The notes under the pieces: generated by a model
Told to the model about the DNA's origin: nothing
Databases searched by the model: none
Seen by the model: only the letters and a program-made list of their open reading frames with translations
Made by a program: the position numbers and the translations under genes
Shown here: positions 12,501 to 22,250 of the stretch, one piece after another
Layout: each line of letters starts with the position of its first letter
Position numbering within the stretch: position 1 is the first letter of the stretch
NCBI GenBank assembly: GCA_013397865.1
Contig: VZTI01001766.1
Coordinates: 387,965-451,964, forward strand
DNA from: Struthidea cinerea
Taxonomy: Eukaryota; Chordata; Aves; Passeriformes; Corcoracidae
Direction: 5' to 3'
Length of the DNA: 64,000 nt

Positions 12501-15500
12501 TTGCCCTGCACGGTGACAGAATGAGCCCATGAGAGCACAGCCTCCTGGCCCCAAAGGCATCTCTGTTCAGCAGACTACACCTGCACAGCCCTGCAGAACT
12601 CGGACTGAGATGAAGAGGCTGGTTGGGAGCTGCTCTTTGATAGGAAGGAAGGGATTGTATTTCTCTCCTGATAGAGGAATGGTGCCAAGGATGGGTGAGT
12701 TAGGGGTGTTGGTGTCTGTTACAGAGAGATTTCCTCCTCTGTGTGCAAAAGCATTTCAGTAACATCTGCAGATCCTGTTGCTTCTGTCCAGTGAGTTCAA
12801 GTATTTACCAAGTACCAGACCATAATTTATTTGGGGGGTTCTGAACAGGAGTCTTCCCAAGAGGCTTGTTGTAATGTTCAGCGTGGTGGTGTTCTTGGTG
12901 GGTTTGGTCGCAGAAGCAGAAAGTAATTAATATTATTGAGCAAATCCTGCCTATACTGCTAATTTTGAATCGCCGAGCTGAACATTACGATTGTTTGCAT
13001 CAATGCTCATTTACACACTAAGAAACAAGAGCCAAATGATGCCATCTACCTCAGCTTTGCCTCAGGTTGGCCTTGAGCAGAAGCCCTGCCAGCATGTTCA
13101 GTGTTGAGCTGATGTGGGGAATCTTAATCTAGTATATTGTTAGAGTGCATTAATATGAGGGTGAGGTGCAGAGAAAAGGAGGTGTAGAGGTGCAGAGAAA
13201 AGGAGCTGCACAGGAGGGAATGCAGGAACAGCATCAGCTATCACTGGGGAGTTGTTCAGAGGTTGGAAAAAAGTGCTGGAGTTCAGGATGAGTTGTCCAG
13301 CGGAGCTACCCAGCTGCAGAGCAGGTTGAAAAGGCCATGCAGAGCACGTGGGATGTGTAGGAGAAATGGCTGTGTCATGTTTGCAGGGTTAAGAACTTCT
13401 TTCTTCAGTGACTGTTCCTGCCGCTGGGATAAGCAGCACTTCGATTGAGCTGTGGCTTAGCCGAGATTGCAGCCAGCACTCGGTGGGACTGGCAGGCAGG
13501 ACCAGGTATCAAAGGTCAGCTTAGGAGTGGGAGAAGCAAGGGAAACCCCGATGGAGGTGAAGGCGGAAAAGCAGCGAGGTGCCCTCGGAGCGTGGGGAGC
13601 CTGGCAGAGGGCAGGGACTGGCTGCTCAGCTCAGGGACACACAGACCCCACACAGCCATCCCTGCCCTCCTGTCCCTGGAGCAGAGACTTGCCAGGCCCT
13701 GCAGGATCCCTGGTGCCTCCCCAGTCCTTCAGTCCCTGTTGTCTCTCATCTTCCTCACAGACAGGTTTTCCCTCTGTTGTATCAGCGTGCAGTTGTTTTA
13801 ATATGGAAGCAATAGATGATTCCAAAAAGTATCCTCATTCAGTTGCTTTTTGGGCCTGTTTCCATCCGGTATTTAGGTATCAGCTGCATGAGTTCTGCTG
13901 TTGTGAGGAACTTTGTGTGTTGACACTTCTCTTGCAAGCTCCTGTCCATGATCAGTTTTAGCTTTGTACTAGAGGTGTTTTGGACATTTCTGCTTACAGT
14001 CTTGGTTTTTTTCCTGCTGTTAATCCCTGATTTCATCTCTCCTGGAGAATCTCTAAGAAAAAGTGTTGCCATGATGTTTCCATTAGGCCACATGTTTTTA
14101 TCTGATTTAATTTTCATTTTTACTTAGCCACGACACTATATTGCTGAATGTAGACCTAGAATCTACAGTGGTGCAAGCATGGTGCTACTGATTATTCACC
14201 ATTTAAGCTAGTCAGTTATTTCACTGTCTTGCTCTCAAAGAGTTTTTATATAGTGGTATTTTCTGCATCTGAAGGGTTTGAGCATTTTTATTTTTGTTGC
14301 ATTAGAGGCAAGTAAAAGGAGCTTGTTGATTTGTTGAGGACTGAGCACTGAGCACCTCAAAGCACTTCTTAACACACTTGAGAGTAACGGCACAATGTGA
14401 ACACAAGGGAGAAGAATACAAAGCAGAAAAAAAGATCTGTACACCAGGCCAAATCCCATGCTGTTGGCACAGCTATCCTTGTTTATAGCCACTGAAAATG
14501 TGACCTGCAGCCTTCGTTGCTGTAGATCAGCATTGAGTGTGGCAGCAGGTGTTAACAGGTGACACAGACACAGCAGCTTACCTGGTTTGTGCTGCTCCAG
14601 TTCCAATATTTGCAGCATCTTACAAAATGGCATTCCTTTAAACTTGTGTAGCGTGAAGTAGGGCAGTGGAACATGTGCTGGGTTGTATTTTAACTGCAGT
14701 ACTAAAAGACCAGCTTTAAATTGCTGCATAAATTCATTATGATCCTCTTCAGAGCATTACTGTTTCTGGTTTTTTTACTGTTGTTTAATACCAAATAGCC
14801 ACAGGAACTGCATATATCTTTCAGTTTATAAAACCAAGCGAAACAAGGACAGGCTTTTAAAAGCTTGATTACAGTTTATTTTTGTTGCGTGTAATTTTCA
14901 ATAAGACTGTTTTTTTCTAACAGCTGTAATAAGCATGGCAGATCTGAAAGCTGTTTCGTGATTGCTGGGTCCCTTTCTTTGTCTCTGATGATGGAGGTGT
15001 CTTAATTACTGTTTGTTTTCATAAATTTTAAGGATTAGTCATCCTTTGATGCCAGATGACTCAGTTGTACCATACATTTTCAAATCATCGTGTTCAAAGG
15101 CTTGATGGAGTTGGGTTCTGATAGGAAATTGGGTTCTGATAGGAAATTTTGAAACATACTGCTTCGACCCCATAGTTAGTCTTTCAGATAAAGTGTTCTG
15201 GTGTGTCATGGGCAGCTCTTAATCTGTTTATGTGGAGATCTGACAGTTTCAGAAGATACCTTTTAATGTGGATCCTTTAGTTACTGCATCTGTCTCTGTA
15301 ACTTCTGTTTGCTGGGTGAATGAAAGTCATCTCCAGATCCTGTTGACACAAGGGGTGGTGACTAAAACGTGGATCTGAACTCCTTGCTCTGTGAAAGCAA
15401 AGGCAGATCTCCCATTGGCTTTAAAAAGGCCAGGATTTTGCTCTAGCATCTCTCACTGGCATTTAGAGGCCCTTGATAGTTGTGTCCCCAGAGCCAGAAG

Positions 15501-18500
15501 AATGTTTCTGGGAACTGGAAATGTAATGTTTTTTTCCAGCCACCACTCTCATTTTGTGACACTGTTGCTCCAGTTTTGAAAGGGCAAGGGAATGATTTTC
15601 ACAGTGTGAAGATTGATTTGGAGCATCCAAATTGAATCCCCACCAAACACACAAGGAAACCATGGCTGGGAGTGAATTGTGGATGCTTAATTTGATAGTG
15701 ACTGGAGCTCTCGGTGGGACCAGCCTTTATGGCTTTGTCATGTAACTTCTGTAGAGACAGCCAGCCTCTCCTGTCCTCCTGCTCCCTCATCTCCCTTATT
15801 TATACTGTATCCATGGGATTTGTAGTTGTTTTGTTTGCTGGGACAGCCACACTGCAGCCCTTTTTTCAGATGATGGGTAGGCCTGAGAAGCCGTGATTTA
15901 ATTGCAGTGATTTCCGTTTCAAGCAAATGATCACCGCCTATTCTTCAGTGTTCAACACAGTTGAGAACTGAACACTGGACCCTGTAAAAATTCTCTACCA
16001 CTCTCCTTGCCCACGTTATGCCATATTCCCTTGCATGGCCCAGACCATCATGCCCATTACACTTAGCACAAGTCAGTGCCCAGCATCCCACGAGCCATTT
16101 CAGCACCCCAGAACATCAGTGCTCCCGCCCTCTCTGCCATTCTTCCTCTCCCAGCTGCCAGCCTGTGGGTCAGGATGTCCTCATGTTCAGTATCCCCCAA
16201 CATCCTTCTGTTCTGCCTTGGCTTCCTTCAGATCTGCACGTAGCCAGAGCTGCTCCAGCTTGATCCTTCCTCCAACCTCAGCTTGCCCTCCAGACTTTTT
16301 TATTTTAAGGATGCCATAAGTGGAGCAGCGCAGTTGGGAACAGTTGGAAGAACTGGGGAGAAATACTCTGCCAGCTACCCACAAGAAAGCCAAAGGCTGG
16401 ACCCCGTGTAGGGGTGGTAGTTCCCTTGGACCTAAAAACATGAGAGCTCTTGTGACCAAGCCCCAGGTTACTGCAGGGAGGGAGTAGGAATGAGACTCTG
16501 CTTTCTACGGTGATGTTCAGATCCTGGTTGTGTAAGGTTGAGCACTTTACATCCAGAGGGCTCTGGAGACACCAATTTGTAAATAATAAAATGTATTACA
16601 AACCGTTGTAATGCCTTCACTGTCAGCCTTTAACAACACGTACAGAGGATTGTGCTGAAAGTGGCAGTTTGCAAGAATAACCACTGATTTGAATCTGTAT
16701 AGAAGTTTGTTGTGATACATGTGGAAACTGAGTTGCTTAAAACATCAAACCAAAATGAATGGGAAATTGTTTTATCTCTTGGGGGAAAATGGTTTCAAAC
16801 TGCTGAACCTGAATAAACAAATAGTCTGTGCAATAAATAGTTACACGATGCGCAATTAAGATAAAAGGTGATTGGTATGCTAACATTTTATATGGGTTTG
16901 GCTACATTAAAAATAGAGGTATATAGTTATCTGTCTTCAGTTCTGAACTGTAACCATGTTGATGTGTCTCAGTACATACCTCATCGTATTTTATAGGTGG
17001 CAAAAGTGGAATATGTTAGAAAAAAGCCAAAATTAAAAGAAGTTCTGGTGAGATTAGAAGAGCATATGGAATGCACCTGTACATCATCAAATACTAATTC
17101 AGATTATAGAGAAGAAGAAACTGGTATGTTTTCCTTTTATTTTTGCATTAATGCTGATTTAATATGGACCTTATTTTTATGTTAGTAAAGCATGTAAAGC
17201 AAACGTTGCTTACAGTGGACTCAGTAGAGAAGCTCCCAGCTGCTTCTCTGTGTTGAAGATGCAAAATGAGGGCCAGTTTGTGCTGTATAAGAAGTTTGGA
17301 TTTCAAATTTCAGGTGTATCACTTGTCATTAGGTTGGTCTTTAAATAAATGTAAATGCCCAGTAGTGTTCAGGTCTTGCTTCAGTAAGTTAAAGGTTGTC
17401 ATGTTGCAGCTCCTGGGTGAGCTCTATTGCCTAATTTCTTTAGACTTTGTGGAGACAGGGCTAACACCAAGATTTACTTTATCTTGGAGAAAATATGAAT
17501 GAAATTAATGTAAAGCACTTTGGAATAAGTTCAGTATTCAAGGCTAAGGAGTTAAGTTTGGAAACCCCATTGCTCATTCCTGTTGTTTCCCTACGTATAC
17601 TCAAGAATTTGTCAGTTATCGCCTTAAACCTAAATTGTGCCTTATCAAGACAACCTTTGAGTTACAATGGGGAAAGATTTATGGGGAAAAATTCTTCCTT
17701 TCAATCTGGCTTTCGTAAAATCATTCTGAATTACCTAAAATCATTAGCTGAGATCTACTTACTACGGTGCAGTCAATGCAGAGCTTGACACACTTACTCA
17801 GGAAACCCACTGCGGTAGAAAGGACATTTCCCTTTCTCCTGATACTGCTTGAAGGCAGCCTCCAAAGTTTGTTTTGCACCTCTGCAGGGAATTTAAGGGT
17901 GCAGTAGAACCAGCCCAAAATTAAAGAGTCAGTGAAGAGCAGGTAAACATAGGAGGAAAGCTGCCCCAAGGTGATAGATTTTGTAGGTGGTCGGGTAAGG
18001 AAGGGTTTTCTGTACTGGCTCCATCCAGCACGGAGACATAAACCTGGTTCCAAGCAAATGTAAACTTAAGTTGCTATGTACAGAGCAGAGGAATTAGAAT
18101 TTCTATAAAAGCAAAGTTAGACTTCTGCTGCGATTTTACTGGACATCAATTTATAATCTGAGCTGAGTGTTTAGCTGAAACTGGGTGGAGTTATTAGACA
18201 AAACCACACATAAAGTGGCTATTTTTAATGTGTGCATGGTTTGATACATTTTCTATGTCTCCCATTTGGGAAAAAAGTTTCATTAGATCAGTTTCAGTTT
18301 TCCAAATTGTCTTTAATTGCCAAAGACTAAGCAATTATGATTTTAAGATCAAAATTTTTGGTTTTGATGTGCGTAAAAAATGGGGCAGAATTATCATGGA
18401 GAAATACATATTCCTAAGAGTTAATTACTGGTAGGAGCAAAACTTGCGCCCAGCAAGTGGCTGGTGAGCTGAAAATAGCTCAACTCCAGAGCTGAAGGCA

Positions 18501-20083
18501 AATGTTGAGTACTGCATGGTAACAGTAATTATAGATGGATCTTGGGAATGACGTGTGCAATGCCAACTTCGTTTATTATTTCTTTACTTTTGTGTAATTA
18601 CTTTGTAAACTCAATGTCAAATCAGACGTTATAAAGTTATTACTTTAATGCAAAGGATAATGAGATTTCTTGGAAATGTAAACGGTTTGAGTATTTATGA
18701 CTTCAGTGTTACACGAAATGCATTACCTTAGGGCTTTTCACCAGCCCTGCCCTTATGTTAACAGGAAGGCCTAGGGAATCAGGTAAAAAACGGAAACGAA
18801 AAAAGTTAAAACCAACATAAAACCTACTGGAACTATTTGATATTCAGGTAGGACCTGTATGCTGAACACCCTAATAGCACAAGTACTGGAAAACTTAATC
18901 AAATATCATCACTTCAACTTAATCACTGTTCAAAATCTTGACACTTGCTACCTCAAGGCTGCAAAGAGATTAGATTTGATTGGCTTTGATAATTCTACCT
19001 GCTGGTATTTTCCCTTTAAGCTCCACATCACCATCAGCATCTTACATTCTTGAGCTACTTCCTTTTCTTGCCTTTTTTATTTCTTTTTTATTGGAGGGTG
19101 CTAATACTTCAGCTTCTGAAATCTCAAGTTCCATTGCCTCTGCTTGTGTTTCATTATTGATTTCTGAGGTCAAAGCATCACGTGATAATGCATGAATGAA
19201 TTTTCAGGTTACAAATTGTTGTGTTCCCAGTCCCTGGCTGTGAAACATTGAGTGTACATACAGCAAATCCTATTATTTGTGTGACCATCAAACTCACGTT
19301 CTGGCGTGAGCTGGGGTTGATTGCACATGCACCTGACACAATCTGATGATCTGCTTGCTTGACAAGAAAGATGCTAAGAAATGCCATTTTTTTTTAATTA
19401 TTTTTGTGTTGCAGAGCCCTGTGTTACTTTCACCAGAAAATTAAGATCTTTTTTTGGTCTGTTCAGTCTCAGTAGGATGATGATAGTCAGTCATCAAAAT
19501 TCATGAGGTTTTCAGTGTAGTGAAAAACTAACACCCTCAGTGCAAAAAAATGACTGAAATCCTTTGGCCAACATATTAGCAATGTATGATGATGGCGACA
19601 CACATTCCGAATTAAATACGGAATTTCCATTTCTTAATGACTTGAAAGTATGTAAACTGCAGCACTTGCAATTGGTTCTGGTATTTGGAGTGGGAATGAT
19701 TTGGATTTTGCAGTGTCTGTGCCTAACGCCTGGATGATGGTGAATTTAATTTCAAGCCCCTGTTTTTGCACATAAACTCCCAGTGGCAGTTTTCATTTAT
19801 ACCAATGTATCATTTCTAAAGAATGCTAAACTTGATATCCTGTTTCAGATTAACAGGTATTTATTGGGAGTAGTATGATAGAAGCAAAGATTTTCTAAAA
19901 TTCAACTTTAAAAGTGAGCATGTAAACTCAATCAAAACAGCATTTAGAACTTCTTGTCCCAGGTTAGTGACTCTTCATGCAGAACAGTCTTTTTTTTTTT
20001 AAGTCATCTTCTTCAAGGACAGGACCTTTGATTCTAATCATAGAGTTATTGTATCTTTTTTCTCTCCTGCAGATGTAAGGTGA
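217..20083 (+). CDS. PDGFA: Platelet-derived growth factor subunit A, 5'-partial spliced gene
   Basis: Secreted growth factor chain; it dimerises through a cystine-knot fold and binds PDGF receptor alpha, acting on mesenchymal cells, oligodendrocyte precursors and developing lung and skin. Joined exons are 217-313, 7614-7718, 9802-9989, 16997-17123 and 20073-20083 (short form), or 18765-18820 in place of the last (long form). All splice phases match. The short form gives 175 residues and the long form 190 in this window; with the 21-residue first exon of mammals these equal the human lengths of 196 and 211. Visible landmarks: propeptide, RRKR furin site, eight cysteines of the PDGF/VEGF domain, the CTGCC signature, and a basic C-terminal retention motif in the long form. 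Exon 1, with the signal peptide and promoter, lies left of the window. No frameshift or stop interrupts it. Identification is from recognised protein sequence, not a database search. Confidence 0.97.
2275..2308. promoter_or_regulatory. Inverted forkhead-type sites overlapping a MEF2-type site
   Basis: AGTAAACAGG (2275-2284) and its exact reverse complement CCTGTTTACT (2291-2300) are separated by six bases; each contains the forkhead core GTAAACA. CTATATTTAG at 2299-2308 fits the MEF2 consensus and overlaps the right arm by two bases. Motifs are seen directly; binding in vivo is not known. Confidence 0.35.
4855..4915. repeat. Old palindromic interspersed repeat relic
   Basis: The core TTTCCCATTGACTTCACTGGGAAA spans 4877-4900; its outer TTTCCCA and TGGGAAA are complementary. 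The CCATTGACTTCA-TGG pattern recurs in decayed form elsewhere in this window and is common in bird, turtle and crocodile genomes as an ancient interspersed repeat. I do not name the family. Confidence 0.45.
5845..5925 (-). repeat. MIR-like SINE relic, inverted
   Basis: Reads GGAGACCTGGCTCCACTCCC, then CTTCCTGTGGGATCTCTGGC and AAGCC, which follows the reverse complement of the MIR core and 3' part (gagacctgggttc ... tgtgaccttgggcaagtcac). Heavily diverged; the ends are approximate. Confidence 0.5.
6040..6100. repeat. Old palindromic interspersed repeat relic
   Basis: TTTCCCATCGAAATCTATGG followed by GAAA forms an imperfect palindrome of the same style as the relic near 4880, continuing into AAGCACCCTACATAGG, which resembles the usual continuation of the ancient amniote repeat. 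Ends approximate. Confidence 0.4.
7614..7718 (+). CDS. PDGFA: PDGFA exon 3 (propeptide end and furin site)
   Basis: 105-bp exon, phase 1 in and out. It completes the split Gly codon, then encodes YDDVSETNLRSYSVHSAKHV, QENRPVPIRRKRSI and the first base of Glu. The RRKR at residues 83-86 is the proprotein convertase site, so the mature A chain begins SIEEAIPAVC. The acceptor follows a strong pyrimidine tract (TTTCCTGTTCCAG, AG at 7612-7613); the donor is GTAAGA from 7719. The propeptide part differs from mammals at many positions without any length change, while the cleavage site is unchanged. Only 11 of 34 complete codons end in G or C, unlike exons 2 and 4. Confidence 0.95.
7719..9801 (+). 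other. PDGFA: PDGFA intron 3
   Basis: 2083-base intron with GTAAGA donor and GCAG acceptor. Composition shifts from AT-rich on the left to GC-richer near exon 4. No second exon, clear repeat or RNA gene seen. Confidence 0.85.
9802..9989 (+). CDS. PDGFA: PDGFA exon 4 (core of PDGF/VEGF domain)
   Basis: 188-bp exon, phase 1 in and phase 0 out. It carries most of the mature growth-factor domain: AVCKTRTVIYEIPRSQIDPT, then NFLIWPPCVEVKRCTGCCN, and VKCQPSRVHHRSVK at the end. Six of the eight family cysteines are here: those in AVCK, PPCVE, KRCTG, the GCC pair and VKCQ. The two that make inter-chain bonds in PDGF dimers lie in PPC and GCC. Differences from human are few and conservative, such as Ile for Val in EEAIPAV and SQID. 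Acceptor AG is at 9800-9801; donor GTGAGC begins at 9990. 57 of 62 complete codons end in G or C. Confidence 0.97.
10834..10860. repeat. Tandem duplication, 14-bp unit
   Basis: CTGTTTTTCATAC occurs at 10834-10846 and 10848-10860 with one base between: a simple local duplication in intron 4. Confidence 0.8.
13163..13205. repeat. Tandem duplication, 24-bp spacing
   Basis: GAGGTGCAGAGAAAAGGAG is present at 13163-13181 and exactly again at 13187-13205. A local duplication of purine-rich sequence in intron 4. Confidence 0.85.
15111..15146. repeat. Tandem duplication, exact 18-bp unit
   Basis: TTGGGTTCTGATAGGAAA is repeated head to tail with no mismatch. Identity suggests a recent slippage or duplication event; likely length-variable between individuals. 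Confidence 0.9.
16997..17123 (+). CDS. PDGFA: PDGFA exon 5 (end of PDGF domain)
   Basis: 127-bp exon, phase 0 in and phase 1 out, encoding VAKVEYVRKKPKLKEVLVRL, then EEHMECTCTSSNTNSDYREE, ET and the first base of the next codon. The last two cysteines of the cystine knot are in MECTC; the basic RKKPKLK stretch belongs to the receptor-binding region. The acceptor (TATTTTATAG, AG at 16995-16996) has a modest pyrimidine tract; the donor is GTATGT from 17124. The open frame before the exon stops close by, so the start is set by the splice site, not by an ATG. Only 9 of 42 codons end in G or C, an extreme contrast with exon 4. Confidence 0.96.
17124..18764 (+). other. PDGFA: PDGFA intron 5
   Basis: 1641-base AT-rich intron between exon 5 and the optional exon 6. 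When exon 6 is skipped, the spliced-out interval is 17124-20072. No other exon seen. Confidence 0.85.
18765..18847 (+). CDS. PDGFA: PDGFA alternative exon 6 (long isoform, retention motif)
   Basis: Cassette exon that completes the split codon from exon 5 and encodes GRPRESGKKRKRKKLKPT, then TAA at 18818-18820. This is the basic motif that in mammals holds the long A chain on heparan sulfate and the cell surface. It differs from the mammalian motif by Lys for Arg near its end. Acceptor AG at 18763-18764 has a weak pyrimidine tract interrupted by purines, as expected of an optional exon. The first GT after the stop is in CAG/GTAGGA, which makes the exon 83 bp with 27 bases of untranslated sequence; I recall the human exon as 69 bp. 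The 3' boundary is therefore inferred. When included, exon 7 becomes 3' UTR. Confidence 0.9.
18848..20072 (+). other. PDGFA: PDGFA intron 6
   Basis: 1225-base intron from the inferred exon 6 donor to the strong exon 7 acceptor. Long pyrimidine runs (for example 19050-19095 and 20045-20070) may influence exon 6 choice. No gene content. Confidence 0.75.
20073..20083 (+). CDS. PDGFA: PDGFA exon 7, coding part (short isoform C-terminus)
   Basis: Terminal exon joined straight to exon 5 in the short form. AT completes Asp, followed by Val, Arg and TGA, giving the DVR C-terminus known for the short PDGF-A chain, which lacks the basic retention motif and diffuses more freely. The acceptor is strong (TTTTTTCTCTCCTGCAG, AG at 20071-20072), much stronger than that of exon 6, which favours exon 6 skipping. 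Confidence 0.95.
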
Positions 20084-20820
20084 AAATAAGCTAGAAAAAA
20101 ACTTCTCTCTGGGACATGGATGTACATGGTTTGTTACATTCCTGAACCTACTATGTATGGTGCTTATTGACTGTATTCTTTATTTGTTCTCCTGTGTGAA
20201 AAAAACTGGCTCAAAAGAACACTTAATGAGAACAAAGAGACAATGTACATTTGTTTAATGTGACATCAAAGCAAGTATTGTAGCACTCTGTGAAACAATA
20301 GGAAGCTTCCCTGTCCAAAAAAGAAAAAAAACGAAAGAAAGAAAAACAGAAAAGAAAAAAAGACAGTTGAATGAATGGAGGATACCAAAAGTACTCAAAA
20401 ACATGACAAAAATCTAAGTGAATAGTGGATTTCTGTCAGAGCAGTCAACGGTGCTTTACGTCAAGAAATGTGCCTGCGTTCTTGATGAAGATGGATGGAC
20501 ACTGGTGGACTTCAGGCACAAAAAAAGCAGGAATGTATGAAATGATCAAATGCCACGCAAACACTATAGAACAATACATCCTTGCTTGGTGGTGTTTTAA
20601 AAGTCTATACAAAAAAACCTTCTGGGGAGCCTTAAGTGGATTTTTTTTTTTACACCATAAAGTGATTATTAAGTTTTCTTTTTACTCTTTGCCTAGCTTT
20701 TTATTATCTCTTGGACTACATTTGCCAATAACACATATAAAAGACTGGTATAACAATAAGCAGAACACAAAACATTATGGTATTTCTCCTAGTGGGATGC
20801 AAACTAATGAGATGTATTAA

Positions 20821-20826
20821 AATAAA
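20821..20826 (+). promoter_or_regulatory. PDGFA: Candidate proximal poly-A signal AATAAA
   Basis: Canonical AATAAA about 740 bases after the stop codon of the short form. Use would give a short 3' UTR. Another AATAAA lies at 21754-21759. Position and motif are seen; usage is inference. Confidence 0.35.
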
Positions 20827-22223
20827 AATGGTATACCTATGCATAATTTTCTAGACGTTTCTTGGTTTATGTTCCCCAACCTCCCCCGTAATTTAAAGCA
20901 TTACATAAAAGAAAAAAAAAAGGAGAAAAAGAAGAGAGATGTGCGTAAACAAATCATAGGATATCCATGAAAAAATCCTTTTTTTTTCTTTAAGACTTAT
21001 GCCAGTTGCCTACTAGTGATATTGTGTTAGCAATTGTCATTCTTAACAGTATACAGATACTTTTATTTCACATGTTGGAGCTGTGTGAAATGTACAAATT
21101 CTTGTATCTGCATTGTATAATGTCATGGTGGCATGGGAACTACCTTGCTGCAAATATTTGAACAAAACCTAAAATTCTTTATTTTTGGTAAAATGTTATG
21201 CTTTATGTGTATTCAACAGAAATATGTGTTTTTGTAAAGGTGAAGTTTGTATTTTTATCTAAAAATTAACAGTTTTATATACCTGAGAAAGCCTGCTATG
21301 TTTTCTTGAACCAAAAAAAAAAAAAAGAAAAAAAAAAAGCATTTTGTGGTCATATTTTTGTAGTAGAATAGCCCAAATAACATCAAAATCTATTTTAACT
21401 ATAGCAGGGCAGATAAACTACTCTGGCACCAGCTCCTGTATTTTCAAAGTGCCAAAGGATTAAATGTTCAGTTCCCCACAGATTGCAGTGGGAGCCACAT
21501 GGATAAATCCTTCTGTGCTGCTTTGGAAATTTAGGGCTGTGCCAGATATGACATGGCTACTCACTTGGCCAAAATCACTGCCCCACCCCAGCAGTTTGGA
21601 TTATGTACCCTTTGTTTTACTTGGATTATGACATTGGATATGTAAAGTGAACTACTGGATTCTTTTATTTGTGAAACATCTACAAAGAGATGACAGAGTT
21701 TTCTTAGTTTGGAACAACAAAAACGTTTGTCTTGAAGACAGTGTTTCCACTAAAATAAAAATATCTTCAAATGTGAATGAACTGCAGAACCTTAAAACAA
21801 CAAAAGAGAGCGAGATTTTTAACCTTTTCGTTTCTCTAAATATAGTTCAGACATTCCCCTCCTGTTCCTGTAGCTGTGTCCAAATTCAACCAAACAAAGC
21901 AATGTTAGCTAACAGGCATTATTGGCTTCAGATGCTAATGCAGAGATAGAGTTAGTCACCGTTCTATTTTGTGATCATTTTCCCAGTGTATTTGTTGAGC
22001 ACCAAAACTGGAAATACATTTAACTAAGATTGTCTGTGCTTGTTTTCCACTAAGTGTACTGTTCACAATGTTATGCACATGAATGTATGTGTCTGCGTTT
22101 AAAAAAAGTGTATAAAATGTAATTTATATATTTATGTTTCAGTGGGATGCCAATAATGTTGCTCCGTTCCTTTTTTTTTGTCTGAAAGATACCTAATGAA
22201 AGAAAAAAACCAAACATATATCC

Positions 22224-22229
22224 ATTAAA
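22224..22229 (+). promoter_or_regulatory. PDGFA: Candidate distal poly-A signal ATTAAA
   Basis: ATTAAA, the commonest variant signal, lies at the end of the AU-rich stretch that follows the stop codon; past about 22260 the sequence loses its 3' UTR-like composition. Predicted cleavage is 10-30 bases downstream. Confidence 0.5.
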
Positions 22230-22250
22230 ATCATGTAGATGAAAAGCATT

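Larger units (their letters stand above)
9990..16996 (+). other. PDGFA: PDGFA intron 4
   Basis: 7007-base intron with GTGAGC donor. It holds small direct duplications at 10834-10860, 13163-13205 and 15111-15146, and a GC-richer patch at about 13440-13780 in which several overlapping frames stay open. No frame there shows a recognisable domain or a credible splice-site pair, so none is called as a gene. Confidence 0.85.
20084..22250 (+). other. PDGFA: PDGFA 3' untranslated region
   Basis: AU-rich sequence after the stop codon with no further coding frame worth calling (the 131-aa frame at 20425-20820 looks like chance). It holds a purine tract of A runs broken by G at about 20317-20365, A runs near 21313-21339, and two ATTTA pentamers at 22122-22126 and 22130-22134 beside a poly-A signal. 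Such elements are typical of short-lived growth-factor mRNAs. The end near 22250 is inferred from the ATTAAA at 22224-22229; earlier ends are possible. Confidence 0.6.

Noticed and set aside
12871..12988. 12-base inverted repeat GTAATGTTCAGC / GCTGAACATTAC about 94 bases apart
   Set aside because: A 12-base inverted match within about 100 bases has a sizeable chance of arising by itself in 64 kb, and nothing else supports an element.
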